A stretch of DNA of 64,000 nt from Ochrobactrum sp. BTU1 (GCA_018798825.1 CP076357.1:310001-374000); one strand, 5' to 3'. Numbered from the stretch's first letter, positions 52,272 through 62,358 are shown. The notes: a model not told the origin generated them from the letters alone. Program-made: numbers and translations.

Positions 52272-53527
52272 GGAGGTTCACGGAATTCTCCCCGGCCAGA
52301 GCAGGTCTCGCACGCGTTATAAGAGCTAGTCTATTATCGAGTTGGCTTGCAATCGCACCAGGTCAAAGTGCTTATGCTCAATCTCAGGCTTATAAAGTCG
52401 GCCCCAATGATATCCTTCAAGTCACTGTTTACGGCCAGCCATCCTTAACGGGCCTGTACCCAATCGACGTTGATGGAAATATCGGTTACCCGGTTGTTGG
52501 AAATTTCAATGTGAGGGGCCTCACGACAACTGAGATTGGTGAAAAGCTCGCCAGTGTCCTGTCACAACATATTCCAGGCCTCACGGTAACTGCATCGATT
52601 AATCAGTATGCGCCAGTCTTCGTTGTCGGTGACGTTAAGTCCCCAGGTAAGTATGAATTCCGGCCAGGCATGGTTGCATTGGAACTTATGGCGCTAGGCG
52701 GTGGATCTGGCAAAGGTGAAGCGCCCGCAATTACTGCTGGAATGCAACTAATTACCGCACAACAGGAATACGCGGATTTGCAGATGCAGATCACAACAAC
52801 TAATATCCGCCGCGCTCGGTTTCAGGCCGAGCTCGAGGGCACTGAGTTTGTTTATGAACTTCCAGCAGCCACGCCTGCAAGTAAAGAATCGTTGTCTTTG
52901 AGCCAGCATATGCTGCTGGGTGAAAGAACCTTGTTTGAAGTACGGCGAAATAACCTAGCTGCTGAGCGTCAAGCGTTAGAGGCTCAATCTGCAAGCTATG
53001 GCGATGAAATTGAGACCCTACAGCAAAGCATAAAACTTCATGACGCCGAAATCTCGTTACTAGAGGAGAATGTTGCTTCGAGCAAATCCCTTGTTGATCG
53101 CGGTCTTGCCGCCAAGTCAAACCTTCGGGATATGGAGCGCGATCTTTCAGCGACGCGGCGCGATGCGCTTGAATTAGGTTCATTCCTGGCGCGTGCGCGA
53201 CAAAACCAGCTTGGCGTGCAACAACGAATAGCTAACTTGGTTGAGGTTCGCAAAAGTGATGCAGCCAACAATCTACAGGAGCTTGATCTGAATATTGCCC
53301 GCATGGAACTCAGAAGCAATGCCCAACTTCAAACAATGGCAGAGATTGCTAAGTCTTCTGGCAACATTTCCTCCTCCGATATGCGGAAGAATCTACTCTT
53401 TACAATCAGTAGGAATGTTGATGGGACATTCCAGGAAATAAGCGCGACTGAACGAAGTGATATACGGCCTGGAGATATCTTGCGTATAGAGTTCGATATG
53501 AGCAAGGTGACCGGCTCGCCGAGCTAG
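52268..53527 (+). CDS. Outer-membrane polysaccharide export protein (Wza/GumB/ExoF-like)
   Basis: A 419-residue exported protein. After a signal sequence (ASLLSSWLAIAPGQSAYAQ) come the Poly_export domain (YKVGPNDILQVTVYGQPSL, then DGNIGYPVVG) and an SLBB-type domain (APVFVVGDVKSPGKYEFRPG). A long coiled-coil region follows, unlike the short E. coli Wza but like rhizobial ExoF. No lipobox cysteine is visible. The ATG at 52268 overlaps the Wzc-like stop as ATGA, with GGGAG upstream. A terminator follows the gene. Confidence 0.9.
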   Translation: MRRFTEFSPARAGLARVIRASLLSSWLAIAPGQSAYAQSQAYKVGPNDILQVTVYGQPSLTGLYPIDVDGNIGYPVVGNFNVRGLTTTEIGEKLASVLSQHIPGLTVTASINQYAPVFVVGDVKSPGKYEFRPGMVALELMALGGGSGKGEAPAITAGMQLITAQQEYADLQMQITTTNIRRARFQAELEGTEFVYELPAATPASKESLSLSQHMLLGERTLFEVRRNNLAAERQALEAQSASYGDEIETLQQSIKLHDAEISLLEENVASSKSLVDRGLAAKSNLRDMERDLSATRRDALELGSFLARARQNQLGVQQRIANLVEVRKSDAANNLQELDLNIARMELRSNAQLQTMAEIAKSSGNISSSDMRKNLLFTISRNVDGTFQEISATERSDIRPGDILRIEFDMSKVTGSPS

Positions 53528-53554
53528 AGAACCAGATTTCATCTCATGATGAAT

Positions 53555-53582
53555 AAGGGTGCCGCTTAACAGTGGCACCCTT
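53555..53582. terminator. Bidirectional terminator between convergent polysaccharide operons
   Basis: AAGGGTGCC at 53555-53563 and GGCACCCTT at 53574-53582 form a 9-bp stem with a 10-base loop. TTGTT follows on the plus strand and TTATTC follows on the minus strand. It lies between the converging wza-like and fcl genes. Confidence 0.7.
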
Positions 53583-53651
53583 TGTTAGGTTATAATTATC
53601 GCATGGATTGTCTTGAATACCTGCAATCTTTATCATCGGACATCGCTCAAG

Positions 53652-54635
53652 CTATGCTGCAGCAGGACGCTCGAGGCTTTTTACCCAGTTTTGATATAAC
53701 TCGGTAATTCCGTCACGCAATGCGATGGTCGGTTTCCATCCCAAATCCTGCATCTGGGAAGTGTTTAGGAGTTTCCGCGGCGTTCCATCGGGTTTGCTGA
53801 AATCATGGAGGAACCCACCTTCAAAGCCAACCACTTCGGCGATCACTCTGGCGAGTTCGTTGATAGAGATCTCTTCTCCAGTACCGATGTTAACTGGTTC
53901 ATCAGTGACGCTGTAGCGAAGCAGATGAATGCACGCGTCTGCCAAGTCGTCGACGTGTAGGAACTCACGCAAAGGCTTACCACTTCCCCAGAGGGTGACG
54001 TGATCAGAACCATTTAACTTTGCTTCGTGAACTCGCCGCATGAGCGCCGGCAAGACGTGTGAGGTCGAAGGATCAAAGTTGTCGTTGGGCCCGTATAAAT
54101 TGGTCGGCATTGCGGTCATGAAGCAATTGCCAAACTGTCGCGAGCACGCTTGAGCATACTTAAGGGCTGCAATCTTCGCAATCGCATAGGCCGCATTGGT
54201 TGGTTCTAACGGCCCGGTAAGTAACATGTGTTCTTCCAACGGTTGGGGCGCGTCGCGGGGATAAATGCAACTCGATCCGAGCCAAAGGAGGCGCTCGGTC
54301 TGGTTCTGCTGTGCAGCGTGAATTAAGTTCATGCCAATTGCGAGATTTTCATAAAGAAAATCCGCTGGATACTGGGCATTGGCAAGTATTCCGCCAACAC
54401 GCGCAGCGGCAATGATGATAATGTCTGGGCGATGCTTCTGAATGAAATGTTCAGTTTCATTTTGTCGGGTGAGGTCAAGGTCCGCGTGATCGATTGTTAA
54501 AACCTGACAGTCTTCACGCATGAGACGGCGGATGAGCGCTGAACCAACCATACCGGTATGCCCGGCAACAAAAACTTTCTTACCAGCAAACAAATAGAGG
54601 GGGGCAGGTGGAGAAATATCAGCCGTAGAAATCAT
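53652..54635 (-). CDS. fcl: GDP-L-fucose synthase
   Basis: A 327-residue short-chain dehydrogenase/epimerase that turns GDP-4-keto-6-deoxymannose into GDP-L-fucose with NADPH. It shows the nucleotide-binding motif [16 protein letters not shown], the serine region [17 protein letters not shown] and the catalytic pair in [15 protein letters not shown] (YxxxK). The ATG at 54635 has GGGAGG upstream and overlaps the gmd stop by 17 bases; the longer frame is read through gmd. With gmd it supplies L-fucose for the exopolysaccharide. Confidence 0.95.
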   Translation of the reverse strand: MISTADISPPAPLYLFAGKKVFVAGHTGMVGSALIRRLMREDCQVLTIDHADLDLTRQNETEHFIQKHRPDIIIIAAARVGGILANAQYPADFLYENLAIGMNLIHAAQQNQTERLLWLGSSCIYPRDAPQPLEEHMLLTGPLEPTNAAYAIAKIAALKYAQACSRQFGNCFMTAMPTNLYGPNDNFDPSTSHVLPALMRRVHEAKLNGSDHVTLWGSGKPLREFLHVDDLADACIHLLRYSVTDEPVNIGTGEEISINELARVIAEVVGFEGGFLHDFSKPDGTPRKLLNTSQMQDLGWKPTIALRDGITELYQNWVKSLERPAAA

Positions 54636-55689
54636 TTCTTCCGACCTCCCGCATAACATTTCGCATATCCCAGTCGACCATTTCGGTGACAAGACTTTCA
54701 AATCCAGTTGTATGCTCCCAGCCCAGCCTTTTCTTTGCTTTGGATGCGTCACCCAGCAAAAAATCAACTTCATTTGGACGGAAATATCGGGGATCGATCT
54801 CGATCAGGCATCGACCTGACTTCCGGTCCAGGCCAATTTCTTCAATCCCATCGCCATGCCATTCGATTTGCTTGTCGACAGCCTTAAATGCGTGCTCAAC
54901 AAACTCACGTACGGTATGCGTCTCGCCGGTCGCTAAAACGTAATCATCCGGCACGTCTTCCTGGAGAATTCGCCACATGCCTTCAACATAGTCTCGCGCA
55001 TGTCCCCAGTCGCGACGGGAATTCAAATTACCTAACCGCAGTTTTTCTTGCAGACCTCGTTCAATTGCTGCAACTGCGCGTGTTATTTTGCGAGTTACAA
55101 AAGTTTCACCCCTTAACGGGCTCTCGTGATTGAACAGGATGCCGTTTGAGGCATGAAAGCCGTAAGCCTGTCTGTAATTGACCGTTGTCCAATAAGCATA
55201 AAGCTTAGCTGTCGCATATGGGCTTCGGGGTGCAAAGGGCGTCTGCTCGCTCTGTGCGTCGGGAGAACTATTTCCAAATAATTCAGACGTGGATGCCTGG
55301 TAGAAGCGACATCTCTCACCGAGCCCCAATATGCGCATCGACTCAAGCAAACGCAGGGTGCCCAAGGCATCGGCGTTCGCTGTATATTCAGGAGTTTCAA
55401 AGCTCACCTGCACATGGCTCTGCGCGCCGAGATTGTAAATCTCGTCCGGTTTGACTTCCTGGATTACGCGACAAAGATTAGTTGCATCGGTAAGGTCGCC
55501 GAAATGCAATCGAAATCGAATGTCCGCCTCGTGCGGATCTTGGTAAAGATGATCGATGCGGGCGGTATTGAACGATGAAGACCTCCGTTTGAGACCATGC
55601 ACACGATAGCCCTTATTGAGTAGTAGTTCACTCAGATAGGCACCATCTTGCCCGGTAACGCCGATAATAAGTGCTGTCTTTTCCTGCAA
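54619..55689 (-). CDS. gmd: GDP-mannose 4,6-dehydratase
   Basis: A 356-residue NADP-dependent dehydratase catalysing the first step from GDP-mannose to GDP-fucose. Motifs are [17 protein letters not shown], the active-site ASTSELFG and [12 protein letters not shown] (YxxxK), with [20 protein letters not shown] typical of the family. The start is taken as TTG at 55689 because GGAGG lies seven bases upstream and the protein then begins just before the Rossmann fold; the first in-frame ATG further out adds 45 residues unlike the family. It is divergent from the glycosyltransferase operon. Confidence 0.94.
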   Translation of the reverse strand: MQEKTALIIGVTGQDGAYLSELLLNKGYRVHGLKRRSSSFNTARIDHLYQDPHEADIRFRLHFGDLTDATNLCRVIQEVKPDEIYNLGAQSHVQVSFETPEYTANADALGTLRLLESMRILGLGERCRFYQASTSELFGNSSPDAQSEQTPFAPRSPYATAKLYAYWTTVNYRQAYGFHASNGILFNHESPLRGETFVTRKITRAVAAIERGLQEKLRLGNLNSRRDWGHARDYVEGMWRILQEDVPDDYVLATGETHTVREFVEHAFKAVDKQIEWHGDGIEEIGLDRKSGRCLIEIDPRYFRPNEVDFLLGDASKAKKRLGWEHTTGFESLVTEMVDWDMRNVMREVGRNDFYG

Positions 55690-55948
55690 CGTCTTCCCTC
55701 CGTCCAAATGTTTCGAAGTTCGATGATAGCGAATTCGAATGGCAACAGAACGGCTCCAAAACGGTAAGAATGTCTGCCCAGGCGTCTGATTGGATGAAGC
55801 ATGGCCGTAGCCCGCTAAGATCAACTTCGCCTAAAGAGGTAGTAACAACGCCTGCTGTTCGTGTTCCCTATTCCAATAGGCTTCTTGTGGGTCATTGGAT
55901 AAAATCGCCATGCTTCCAAAACGGCTCGAGCTGGAGAAAGTTGGAATC

Positions 55949-57220
55949 ATGCGCGTGGTGCTTGCAAATCGATATTTTTACCCCGATCAATCCGCGACAA
56001 GCAGAATGGTGACGAGCCTCGCTCATGAGTTGGTGCGCGAAGGCGTTGAGACAATCGTGCTTGCCAGCCGTAGCTATCACGAATGCGGTAAGGGATCGTT
56101 GCCCGCTCGAGAAACAATCGATGGCATTGAGGTGCACCGTATCTGGACTACGAATTACGGCCGGAGCAGTCTTGCGGGACGTGCAACGGATTATACCTCG
56201 TTTCATCTGTCTGCAGCCGCTTGGTTTTCCGCCAATGTTCAGAAGGACGATATATGTGTGGTTTGTACCGATCCGCCAATGCTATCTGTCACTGCAGCGT
56301 TACCATTGAGGGTCCGTGGGGGGCATCTTGTCAATTGGGTCATGGACCTTTTTCCGGAAACAGCAATGGAACTGGGGCTGTTGAAGCACAGTACGCTTGC
56401 GGGACGTGTGGCATTGGCACTGCGAAATTGGTCAATGCGCCGGTCTGCTCTCACAATTTGTCCGATCGAACGAATGGCGAGGTTCCTCTCATCGAAGGGA
56501 ATTCCAGCCGACAGATTGGCCGTGGTCCATCACTGGGCGGACAAGAACGAAATTCTACCCGTCGATCCGACGGTCAATTCATTGCGTCATGCCTGGGGAC
56601 TAACTGATAAATTTGTAATCGGGTATTCGGGAAACTTCGGGCGCGCGCACGAATTTGCGACGGTTCTTGACGCCGCGGAGCAGCTTCAGGAGTATCCGGA
56701 TGTCGCTTTCCTCATGATAGGGGAAGGCCAGCAACGGGGATATGTCGAACGCGAGGTAAGGCGACGTCAACTGACAAATGTAATCATGAAGCCGTTTCAG
56801 CCGGTTGAACATCTGTCTGAGAGCCTCGGTGCTGCTGATGTCCACCTCGTCTCCCTCAAACCGGAGCTGGAACATTGCATCGTGCCAAGTAAATTTTACG
56901 GAGTACTTGCTGCTGCACGCCCGACGATTTTCATAGGAGACCCCGAAGGCGAAATTGCAAACGTCGTGCGCGATTTTCATTGCGGTCTTTCGCTTTCGCC
57001 CGGCGAAGTCGAAACCTTGGTGAGTTCTGTTTTGCTACTGCGAAACTCCCAGGTCAATCGAAATATGATGGGTAACAATGCGCGGTATCTTATGGAAACT
57101 GCTTACTCGCGCGAGTTTGGCGCCGCCGTATGGCAATCCGCTATTGGCCGTTTGGTCCGCAAGGATGAAATCGTTCCAATGCCCGTGCTCGATCGACAAT
57201 TTCAAGCTGAGAAAATGTGA
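55949..57220 (+). CDS. Glycosyltransferase family 4-like (WbuB type)
   Basis: A 423-residue GT-B glycosyltransferase resembling WbuB. The N-terminal domain opens MRVVLANRYFYPDQSATSRM and includes VCTDPPMLSVTAALPLRVRG; the C-terminal donor-binding domain holds IGYSGNFGRAHEFAT and the helix LKPELEHCIVPSKFYGVLAA. It adds a sugar to the lipid-linked exopolysaccharide repeat unit at the cytoplasmic face. I preferred the ATG at 55949 over one 18 codons earlier because the protein then begins as relatives do. The next glycosyltransferase starts at its stop codon. Confidence 0.87.
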   Translation: MRVVLANRYFYPDQSATSRMVTSLAHELVREGVETIVLASRSYHECGKGSLPARETIDGIEVHRIWTTNYGRSSLAGRATDYTSFHLSAAAWFSANVQKDDICVVCTDPPMLSVTAALPLRVRGGHLVNWVMDLFPETAMELGLLKHSTLAGRVALALRNWSMRRSALTICPIERMARFLSSKGIPADRLAVVHHWADKNEILPVDPTVNSLRHAWGLTDKFVIGYSGNFGRAHEFATVLDAAEQLQEYPDVAFLMIGEGQQRGYVEREVRRRQLTNVIMKPFQPVEHLSESLGAADVHLVSLKPELEHCIVPSKFYGVLAAARPTIFIGDPEGEIANVVRDFHCGLSLSPGEVETLVSSVLLLRNSQVNRNMMGNNARYLMETAYSREFGAAVWQSAIGRLVRKDEIVPMPVLDRQFQAEKM

Positions 57221-58455
57221 TGGAAGGTTCTTTCGTCGTTAGTCAACTGGGTGCACGGATGCATTATGCCGTGCCAAGAATATTCGAGAGCCATCAAAAA
57301 CTCGCGCATTTTTATACCGACATTTGTGCGTTGCAAGGCTGGCCGCGAATGCTCAACAAATTGCCAGGTGAGATGTTACCCACTGCAGTACGGCGGTTGG
57401 TGGGGCGAAAGCCAGGAGGTATTCCTCGAGAGAAAATGACCACTTTTCCGACATTTGGTCTTTATTCAGCGATAAAGCGGTTGGCGCATGAAACAGGACC
57501 CAAATCGACGGATAACGCTATTTGGGCTGGAAAAACCTTCGGCGCATTGGTTGCGGCAAGAGGATTTCATGGTGCCCATGGTCTTTATGCGTTTAGCGGG
57601 GAAGCTTTGGAGCTTTTGACCGTTGCCAGAAATCAAGGAGTTTGGACGGCCGTTGAGCAGATGATAGCGCCACGTCCTGTTGTGGATCGTCTGGCTGCGG
57701 AGGAAAGTCTGCTTCATCCTGGGTGGCAGTCACCGGACAACGACGACAGCAGTTCCTCAGAATTTGCAGCGCGTGAGCGGGCAGAGTGGAGAATTGCTGA
57801 TGCAGTTATCTGCCCTTCACAATTTGTCGCAGATCATGTCATTCAGGCAGGCTGTGAGCCTCAAAAAGTTGTCGTTGTTCCTTACGGCGTCGACGACCGG
57901 TTCCAAATCCCACCGCGCCAAAGGGAGCCTGGCCCTTTGCGGGTGCTGACTGTGGGCGCAGTAGGTCTTAGAAAAGGTTCCCCTTATGTAGGGGCAGTGG
58001 CACAGAGCCTCGCAGGCAAGATGGAGTTTCGTATGGTCGGCCCCATTGACGTCCGACCACAGGCTCGTGAAACTCTTGAACAGTGCGTGGAACTGACTGG
58101 ACCAATACCGAGAAGCGAAATGCGGGCACAATTTGAATGGGCCGATGTTTTCTTCCTTCCGTCTTTGTGTGAAGGATCAGCGACCGTTTGTTACGAAGCT
58201 CTCGCCTCTGGTATCCCGGTGATTTGCACTGAGAATACGGGCAGCGTTGTACGCCATGGAATTGATGGATATATCGTGCCGATCCGCGACGTTCACGAAA
58301 CGATTCTTCGATTGCAACAGATATCAGACAGTCCAGCTCTGCTTGCCGCGCTATCCATTAAAGCACGAGAACGAGCAAGAGACTTCACCGTTGAGCGTTA
58401 CGGAGAGCGACTACTGGTTGCGATTTCGAACCGTTCGAATATGGGTTTGTCATGA
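57220..58455 (+). CDS. Glycosyltransferase family 4
   Basis: A 411-residue retaining glycosyltransferase with a GT-B fold. The N-terminal half is divergent (SQLGARMHYAVPRIFESHQK); the C-terminal half shows VVPYGVDDRFQIPP, VLTVGAVGLRKGSPY and the donor motif LPSLCEGSATVCYEALASGI with two Glu seven residues apart. The ATG at 57220 shares one base with the stop of the previous gene; a GTG three bases earlier is an alternative. It ends in a 4-base overlap with the third glycosyltransferase, so the three form one unit. Confidence 0.88.
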   Translation: MEGSFVVSQLGARMHYAVPRIFESHQKLAHFYTDICALQGWPRMLNKLPGEMLPTAVRRLVGRKPGGIPREKMTTFPTFGLYSAIKRLAHETGPKSTDNAIWAGKTFGALVAARGFHGAHGLYAFSGEALELLTVARNQGVWTAVEQMIAPRPVVDRLAAEESLLHPGWQSPDNDDSSSSEFAARERAEWRIADAVICPSQFVADHVIQAGCEPQKVVVVPYGVDDRFQIPPRQREPGPLRVLTVGAVGLRKGSPYVGAVAQSLAGKMEFRMVGPIDVRPQARETLEQCVELTGPIPRSEMRAQFEWADVFFLPSLCEGSATVCYEALASGIPVICTENTGSVVRHGIDGYIVPIRDVHETILRLQQISDSPALLAALSIKARERARDFTVERYGERLLVAISNRSNMGLS

Positions 58456-59600
58456 AGATTATTCACGTCATTGGATCGTTTGATCCTGCGAAGGGTGGAC
58501 CACAGGCAGTCGTGGTCCGCCTCGCTGCTGCACAAGCAGGGCTGGGGCATCAAGTCACGATCGTTAGCTATAGTGACGATGAGATTAATTATCGTGCCTC
58601 TAAGGCGACCGCCAGCGTTCCTCATTTCAACAAGGTCCGGGCATTCATGCTGCCAATGCCGAGTTTACAGGAGAGGATCACTGGCAACAGCGCCGCGAAG
58701 GCCTTGACCGCTCTGATTAAAGGCGCTGATTTCGTTCATTTGCACGGGGTTTGGGAAATGATCCTCCTGCGTGCGGCACGCCTGTGTCGGTCAAATGGCG
58801 TGGGATACTGCATATGTTGTTGTGGAATGCTTGATGTCTGGAGCATGAAACAAAAATCTCTGAAGAAAAAACTCGCATTGCAGCTTGGTTTTCGAAAAAT
58901 GCTTGACGGAGCAGCTTTTATTCAAACTCTAAATCAAGATGAGGCCGAGCTGATGCGGCCGTTACGTCTTCTTCCTCTTTCGATCACGATTCCAAATGGG
59001 ATATTCCTTAATGAAATAGAGGGCAGTGAACCTCGTCGAGATGGACTACCTGATCGTCCATTCGTGCTGTTTCTGTCACGTCTACATTACAAGAAGGGAC
59101 TTGATATTCTGGCGGAGGCCTTTCGCCTTATTGCACCTCGCTATCCAGATATCGACTTGGTTGTCGCAGGGCCAGACGGCGGTTCAAAAGGGGAGTTTTT
59201 ATCCTCGATCCGAAAAGCGGGGCTAGAAAGCCGTGTTCATCTGACAGGTGGTCTTTACGGAGCGGCCAAGATTGCCGCCTTAAAGAACGCTGTCTGCTTC
59301 TGCCTGCCAAGCCGCCAGGAAGGCTTCAGCGTCGCAATCACCGAGGCACTCGCATGCAGTGTGCCGGTTGTGATTACCGAAGCTTGCCACTTTCCCGAAG
59401 TTGCTGAGGCGAAGGCTGGGATCATATGCGAAGTGTCTGCAGAAGCGGTCGCAGCAGGGCTAATGACAGTCCTCAACGATCCGCTTGAGGCATCACGCAT
59501 GGGACGTGCTGGGAGCCGGCTTGTGGAAGAGAATTACACTTGGCCAATGGTTGCGCAGCAAACAATCAAGGCCTATTCCCGCTTTACCAAACGCGCTTAG
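58452..59600 (+). CDS. Glycosyltransferase family 4
   Basis: A 382-residue GT-B glycosyltransferase. The start is the standard IIHVIGSFDPAKGGPQAVVV; HLHGVWEMILLRAARLCRSN follows, then the donor domain VLFLSRLHYKKGLDILAEAF and LPSRQEGFSVAITEALACSV with the Glu-x7-Glu pair. The cluster CICCCGMLDVW in the middle, with four cysteines in five residues, is unusual for the family. It is the last glycosyltransferase of the plus-strand unit and the acceptor sugar is unknown. Confidence 0.9.
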   Translation: MKIIHVIGSFDPAKGGPQAVVVRLAAAQAGLGHQVTIVSYSDDEINYRASKATASVPHFNKVRAFMLPMPSLQERITGNSAAKALTALIKGADFVHLHGVWEMILLRAARLCRSNGVGYCICCCGMLDVWSMKQKSLKKKLALQLGFRKMLDGAAFIQTLNQDEAELMRPLRLLPLSITIPNGIFLNEIEGSEPRRDGLPDRPFVLFLSRLHYKKGLDILAEAFRLIAPRYPDIDLVVAGPDGGSKGEFLSSIRKAGLESRVHLTGGLYGAAKIAALKNAVCFCLPSRQEGFSVAITEALACSVPVVITEACHFPEVAEAKAGIICEVSAEAVAAGLMTVLNDPLEASRMGRAGSRLVEENYTWPMVAQQTIKAYSRFTKRA

Positions 59601-59713
59601 GTTGGGCCTTTCAATTGCTACGCTGCCGAGTCAAGGCCCGGGCTATTCCAAGGCGCTTTAGTGAAACTGCTACGGGGATCAATCTTAAGCCGCATACGCC
59701 AGATCAAATGAGT

Positions 59714-59806
59714 TTATCTGTTTCGAATTTCTAAAGATGTAACAAAGAAAACGGCCAGTACCACGGCAACCGTTGTGCTTAGTGCAATTACATTCGACCA
59801 ATCCAT
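59714..59806 (-). CDS. Tiny single-helix membrane protein (30 residues)
   Basis: An ATG at 59806 with GAGGTGA upstream opens a 30-codon frame starting MDWSNVIALSTTVAVVLAVF and ending in SLEIRNR, stop at 59714. It encodes one membrane helix with a charged C-terminal tail. The combination of ribosome-binding site, helix and clean stop supports a real small gene. The function is unknown; such proteins often modulate larger membrane complexes. A similar tiny gene lies about 130 bases upstream on the same strand. Confidence 0.55.
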   Translation of the reverse strand: MDWSNVIALSTTVAVVLAVFFVTSLEIRNR

Positions 59807-59932
59807 TTCTTTCACCTCAGGTTACCGGAGATTAACAACCTATTAACGCGCTAAATTTGGTTTGGTTCATTTTGTGACAGTCTGATATCAGAAGGCGGAC
59901 ATACGAAAGGCACTCGGCCCCATAGAAGGAGT

Positions 59933-60016
59933 TCAATCCTCGTTACGTTCTGACCATGCGGAATAGGCGATTACAATAAGCCATGCGGTCGATATAGCAG
60001 TTAGAAACCAACTCAT
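59933..60016 (-). CDS. Tiny single-helix membrane protein (27 residues)
   Basis: An ATG at 60016, preceded by GGAGG eight bases away, opens a 27-codon frame starting MSWFLTAISTAWLIVIAYSA and ending WSERNED, stop at 59933. It has one membrane helix and a polar tail. Together with the 30-residue gene downstream it forms a possible two-gene unit on the minus strand, opposite to the glycosyltransferases. No family is recognised. Confidence 0.55.
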   Translation of the reverse strand: MSWFLTAISTAWLIVIAYSAWSERNED

Positions 60017-60565
60017 GCCGTCATCCTCCGAGGATTAAACTCGCGGCTGCGCAAAAAGTTCAACCAGCAGGAAACAGACGGGAACGCGGGTTCTCGTTTT
60101 ATGAACTTCCCAGATCCGTTCTGAAACTTATGAATTGTTTGATTGCGCTAAGCCCGCAACCCACGCCTTGCCTCTCTTCAAAAATGAACAGAGGAATTGA
60201 ACGGCACAACACTCAAAGGTGAATCGAATACGGAAAACCATTGCGCAATAATAAAAGCTATATAAATCCGCAGCTTAGTAACCGTTTTTAATTTTTTACT
60301 GCTAGTCGTGCATGAAGCTCGTCACGCATCGCATCGCTACGCGACTTTGCCATTTTGATAATCTTTAGTATTTATATCCAGAGTCTTATGTTTAATTCTT
60401 AATGTTTAGATGTAGCAAAGGCATATTTTACATTTTCATTTTCACGCCAATTGCATCCGATTAACTCAGACAGGGTACCCGCAATCGATAAAATGGGTAT
60501 AAACATCCACGAAACTTAGTACCTTTGGGGCCCAGCCACTGGGATGATAGTTTAAGGAGCACAGT
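60017..60565. other. AT-rich intergenic region
   Basis: No supported gene. The stretch around 60240-60440 is markedly AT-rich, which would suit promoters or nucleoid-protein binding. The HD-domain gene at its right end has its ribosome-binding site AAGGAG at 60554-60559. Confidence 0.35.
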
Positions 60566-60970
60566 TTGAGTAATCTCGAAACCGCCATTGCCGTTGCGGC
60601 CGCGGCTCATATGGACCAGAAGGACGAACGAGGAAATCCGTTTATTCTGCATCCTCTCCGCGTTATGTTAGCACAAGACACGGTCGAGACGCAGATAGTC
60701 GGTGTCATGCATGATATGATCGAGCGCACAGACACTTCGCTCAATGATGTATACTCTTTCGGTTTCGATGACGATATTGTCTTAGCTTTGAACGCCATCA
60801 CCATGCGTGACGATGAAGAGTATCTTGTCTACATAAAGCGCGCATGTGCAAATCCTATCGTTCGGCCGGTAAAAATTGCCGAACTTCGCGATGAAGTAAA
60901 CAACTGCGAGGATGAGCAACACCGAGCACAATGCGCGTACGCGCTCAAGATACTTGGCGCAACACCTTGA
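60566..60970 (+). CDS. Small HD-domain hydrolase (SpoT/MESH1-like)
   Basis: A 134-residue cytosolic protein with the arrangement of the HD hydrolase domain of RelA/SpoT proteins: AHMDQKDERGNPFILHPLRV, then VGVMHDMIERT carrying the His-Asp pair (H49, D50), and VKIAELRDEVNNCE with a further metal ligand. It is shorter than stand-alone alarmone hydrolases (about 180 residues), so (p)ppGpp hydrolysis is plausible but unproven. The start is TTG at 60566 with AAGGAG in place. It is monocistronic within the exopolysaccharide region. Confidence 0.75.
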   Translation: MSNLETAIAVAAAAHMDQKDERGNPFILHPLRVMLAQDTVETQIVGVMHDMIERTDTSLNDVYSFGFDDDIVLALNAITMRDDEEYLVYIKRACANPIVRPVKIAELRDEVNNCEDEQHRAQCAYALKILGATP

Positions 60971-61078
60971 CCACACTTTTAGAGCCAGCCCGTTAATAGG
61001 AGCGACGATTGATACCCTGGTGCAAAATTATAGTTGACCAAACGGGAAGCACACAAATGTAGTAGCTTGGGAGCCAAA

Positions 61079-61462
61079 CTATTCGCTAATGGTCAGAATG
61101 GCTCGCTGTAATTGATCAGCGAGCGCTCCAAGCTCACCTTTGGTTGCGCGATAGTCGATACCTTGCAACACCGTCACAGTCACATCGTTTACTGCGATAC
61201 ATTGAGCGGTAAAGACACCTTTGCCCTCTTCGCCACCGCTGACCATCACGAGCTGGTTGGGAAATTGCTGCGTATTTACGGAGAAACCAGCACTCTTCGC
61301 TGTCTTTTCGACAACTGCGCCACATTCAACGAGATCGACCTGCGCGTTGGGAAAACGTTCAACGTGGTATGTCAGATTGAAGTTCGGGCTTTGGGCAGCC
61401 AACTGTGAGGTAAGGGCTGCAATCGCGCCTAATGATCCACAAACTATTGCTGCTGCTTTCAT
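61079..61462 (-). CDS. Secreted hypothetical protein (127 residues)
   Basis: A small exported protein with the signal peptide AAIVCGSLGAIAALTSQLAA (cleavage near LAAQS) and a mature domain of about 105 residues containing two cysteines (DLVECGAV and TAQCIAV), which may form a disulfide. Segments such as VMVSGGEEGKGVFTAQ suggest a compact beta-rich fold. I recall similar proteins only as uncharacterised (DUF6180-like). It probably acts in the periplasm. The neighbours are an HD protein on the opposite strand and an acetyltransferase. Confidence 0.75.
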   Translation of the reverse strand: MKAAAIVCGSLGAIAALTSQLAAQSPNFNLTYHVERFPNAQVDLVECGAVVEKTAKSAGFSVNTQQFPNQLVMVSGGEEGKGVFTAQCIAVNDVTVTVLQGIDYRATKGELGALADQLQRAILTISE

Positions 61463-61743
61463 AGCTGCCTCCTCGACAAACTTGCAATCACCCGACTTGC
61501 GGGCACAATTGTTTACACTCGACCAATCGGGTCAAGCGAAATGTTTGCAAAGTCGGTGAGATAATCCTCCAGGTCGTTGCGCACGGACCAAAGACTGGAT
61601 GATCGCTAAGGCTTGTCTATGCTGTCGGCGTTGCGTTTGCGTACTAACCGAGTATCCAGTAGCGCGACATCGAGCCCAGTTTGAAGAGCGCGTACGTGTA
61701 CTTTAGTTGGAGTTATCTGCATTGTGTGAAATGACGAAACCGA

Positions 61744-62355
61744 TCAAAAATTGGTGGGCTTTTGTCGCTTGCGAAGTGGCTGTGCAGGGTTTCCGGCATA
61801 AACCATCCATGGTTCCAAGTCACGAAAGCTTACTGCTCGAGCACCTAGTACTGCGCCTTCTCCCATGGACACTCCTGGTCCAACAAATGCTTCCGCTGCA
61901 ACCCAAGCGCAAACGCCAATTGAAATCGGGGTCGCCGTCAAAGGGAAATCCGGTCGATCGATATTGTGTCCGGCTGAGCAGAGATGGGCGCCTTGTGAGA
62001 CGATTGCATAGGGCGCAAGCTCGATCCTTGCAACGTTATAGCAATTTACGCCTGGCCCTAAGGAAGAATGAGCATCCATGAATAAATTTCCTGGCCACCA
62101 AATTCGAACGCTACTGCGCACGATCGCAGTTTTGTGGATCGTTGCGCCAAACAATCGCAATATGTAGCCCCGCCACGGCCATAGAAAGGATGGTGTCCAT
62201 GCAGCGACAAGCAACCAGGTTATTTGCCAAATGAGCCGGTTAATGCGATTTCTTATCGTGAATGTTGCGCCGCCCTCCAAAGGGCGTGAAGATTGCTTTT
62301 GGCCACGAATGGTTGATTGAGAACTGGTTTCAGATCTAATTGTCATCGAATTCAT
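61744..62355 (-). CDS. wcaF: WcaF-like exopolysaccharide acetyltransferase
   Basis: A 203-residue left-handed beta-helix acyltransferase of the putative colanic-acid acetyltransferase group. After a hydrophobic N-terminal part (LIWQITWLLVAAWTPSFLWP) come hexapeptide-type repeats: IHKTAIVRSSVRIWWPGNLF, GVNCYNVARIELAPYAIVSQ and AAEAFVGPGVSMGEGAVLGA. The histidine in CSAGHNIDRPDF is a likely catalytic base. It would O-acetylate a fucose-containing repeat unit, consistent with gmd and fcl nearby. The start could also be the ATG three codons in. It follows the polymerase-like gene by three bases. Confidence 0.87.
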   Translation of the reverse strand: MNSMTIRSETSSQSTIRGQKQSSRPLEGGATFTIRNRINRLIWQITWLLVAAWTPSFLWPWRGYILRLFGATIHKTAIVRSSVRIWWPGNLFMDAHSSLGPGVNCYNVARIELAPYAIVSQGAHLCSAGHNIDRPDFPLTATPISIGVCAWVAAEAFVGPGVSMGEGAVLGARAVSFRDLEPWMVYAGNPAQPLRKRQKPTNF

Positions 62356-62358
62356 CCA

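Noticed and set aside
60288..60353. A 21-codon minus-strand frame starting MAKSRSDAMRDELHARLAVK
   Set aside because: It looks protein-like but has no ribosome-binding site and is too short to support.
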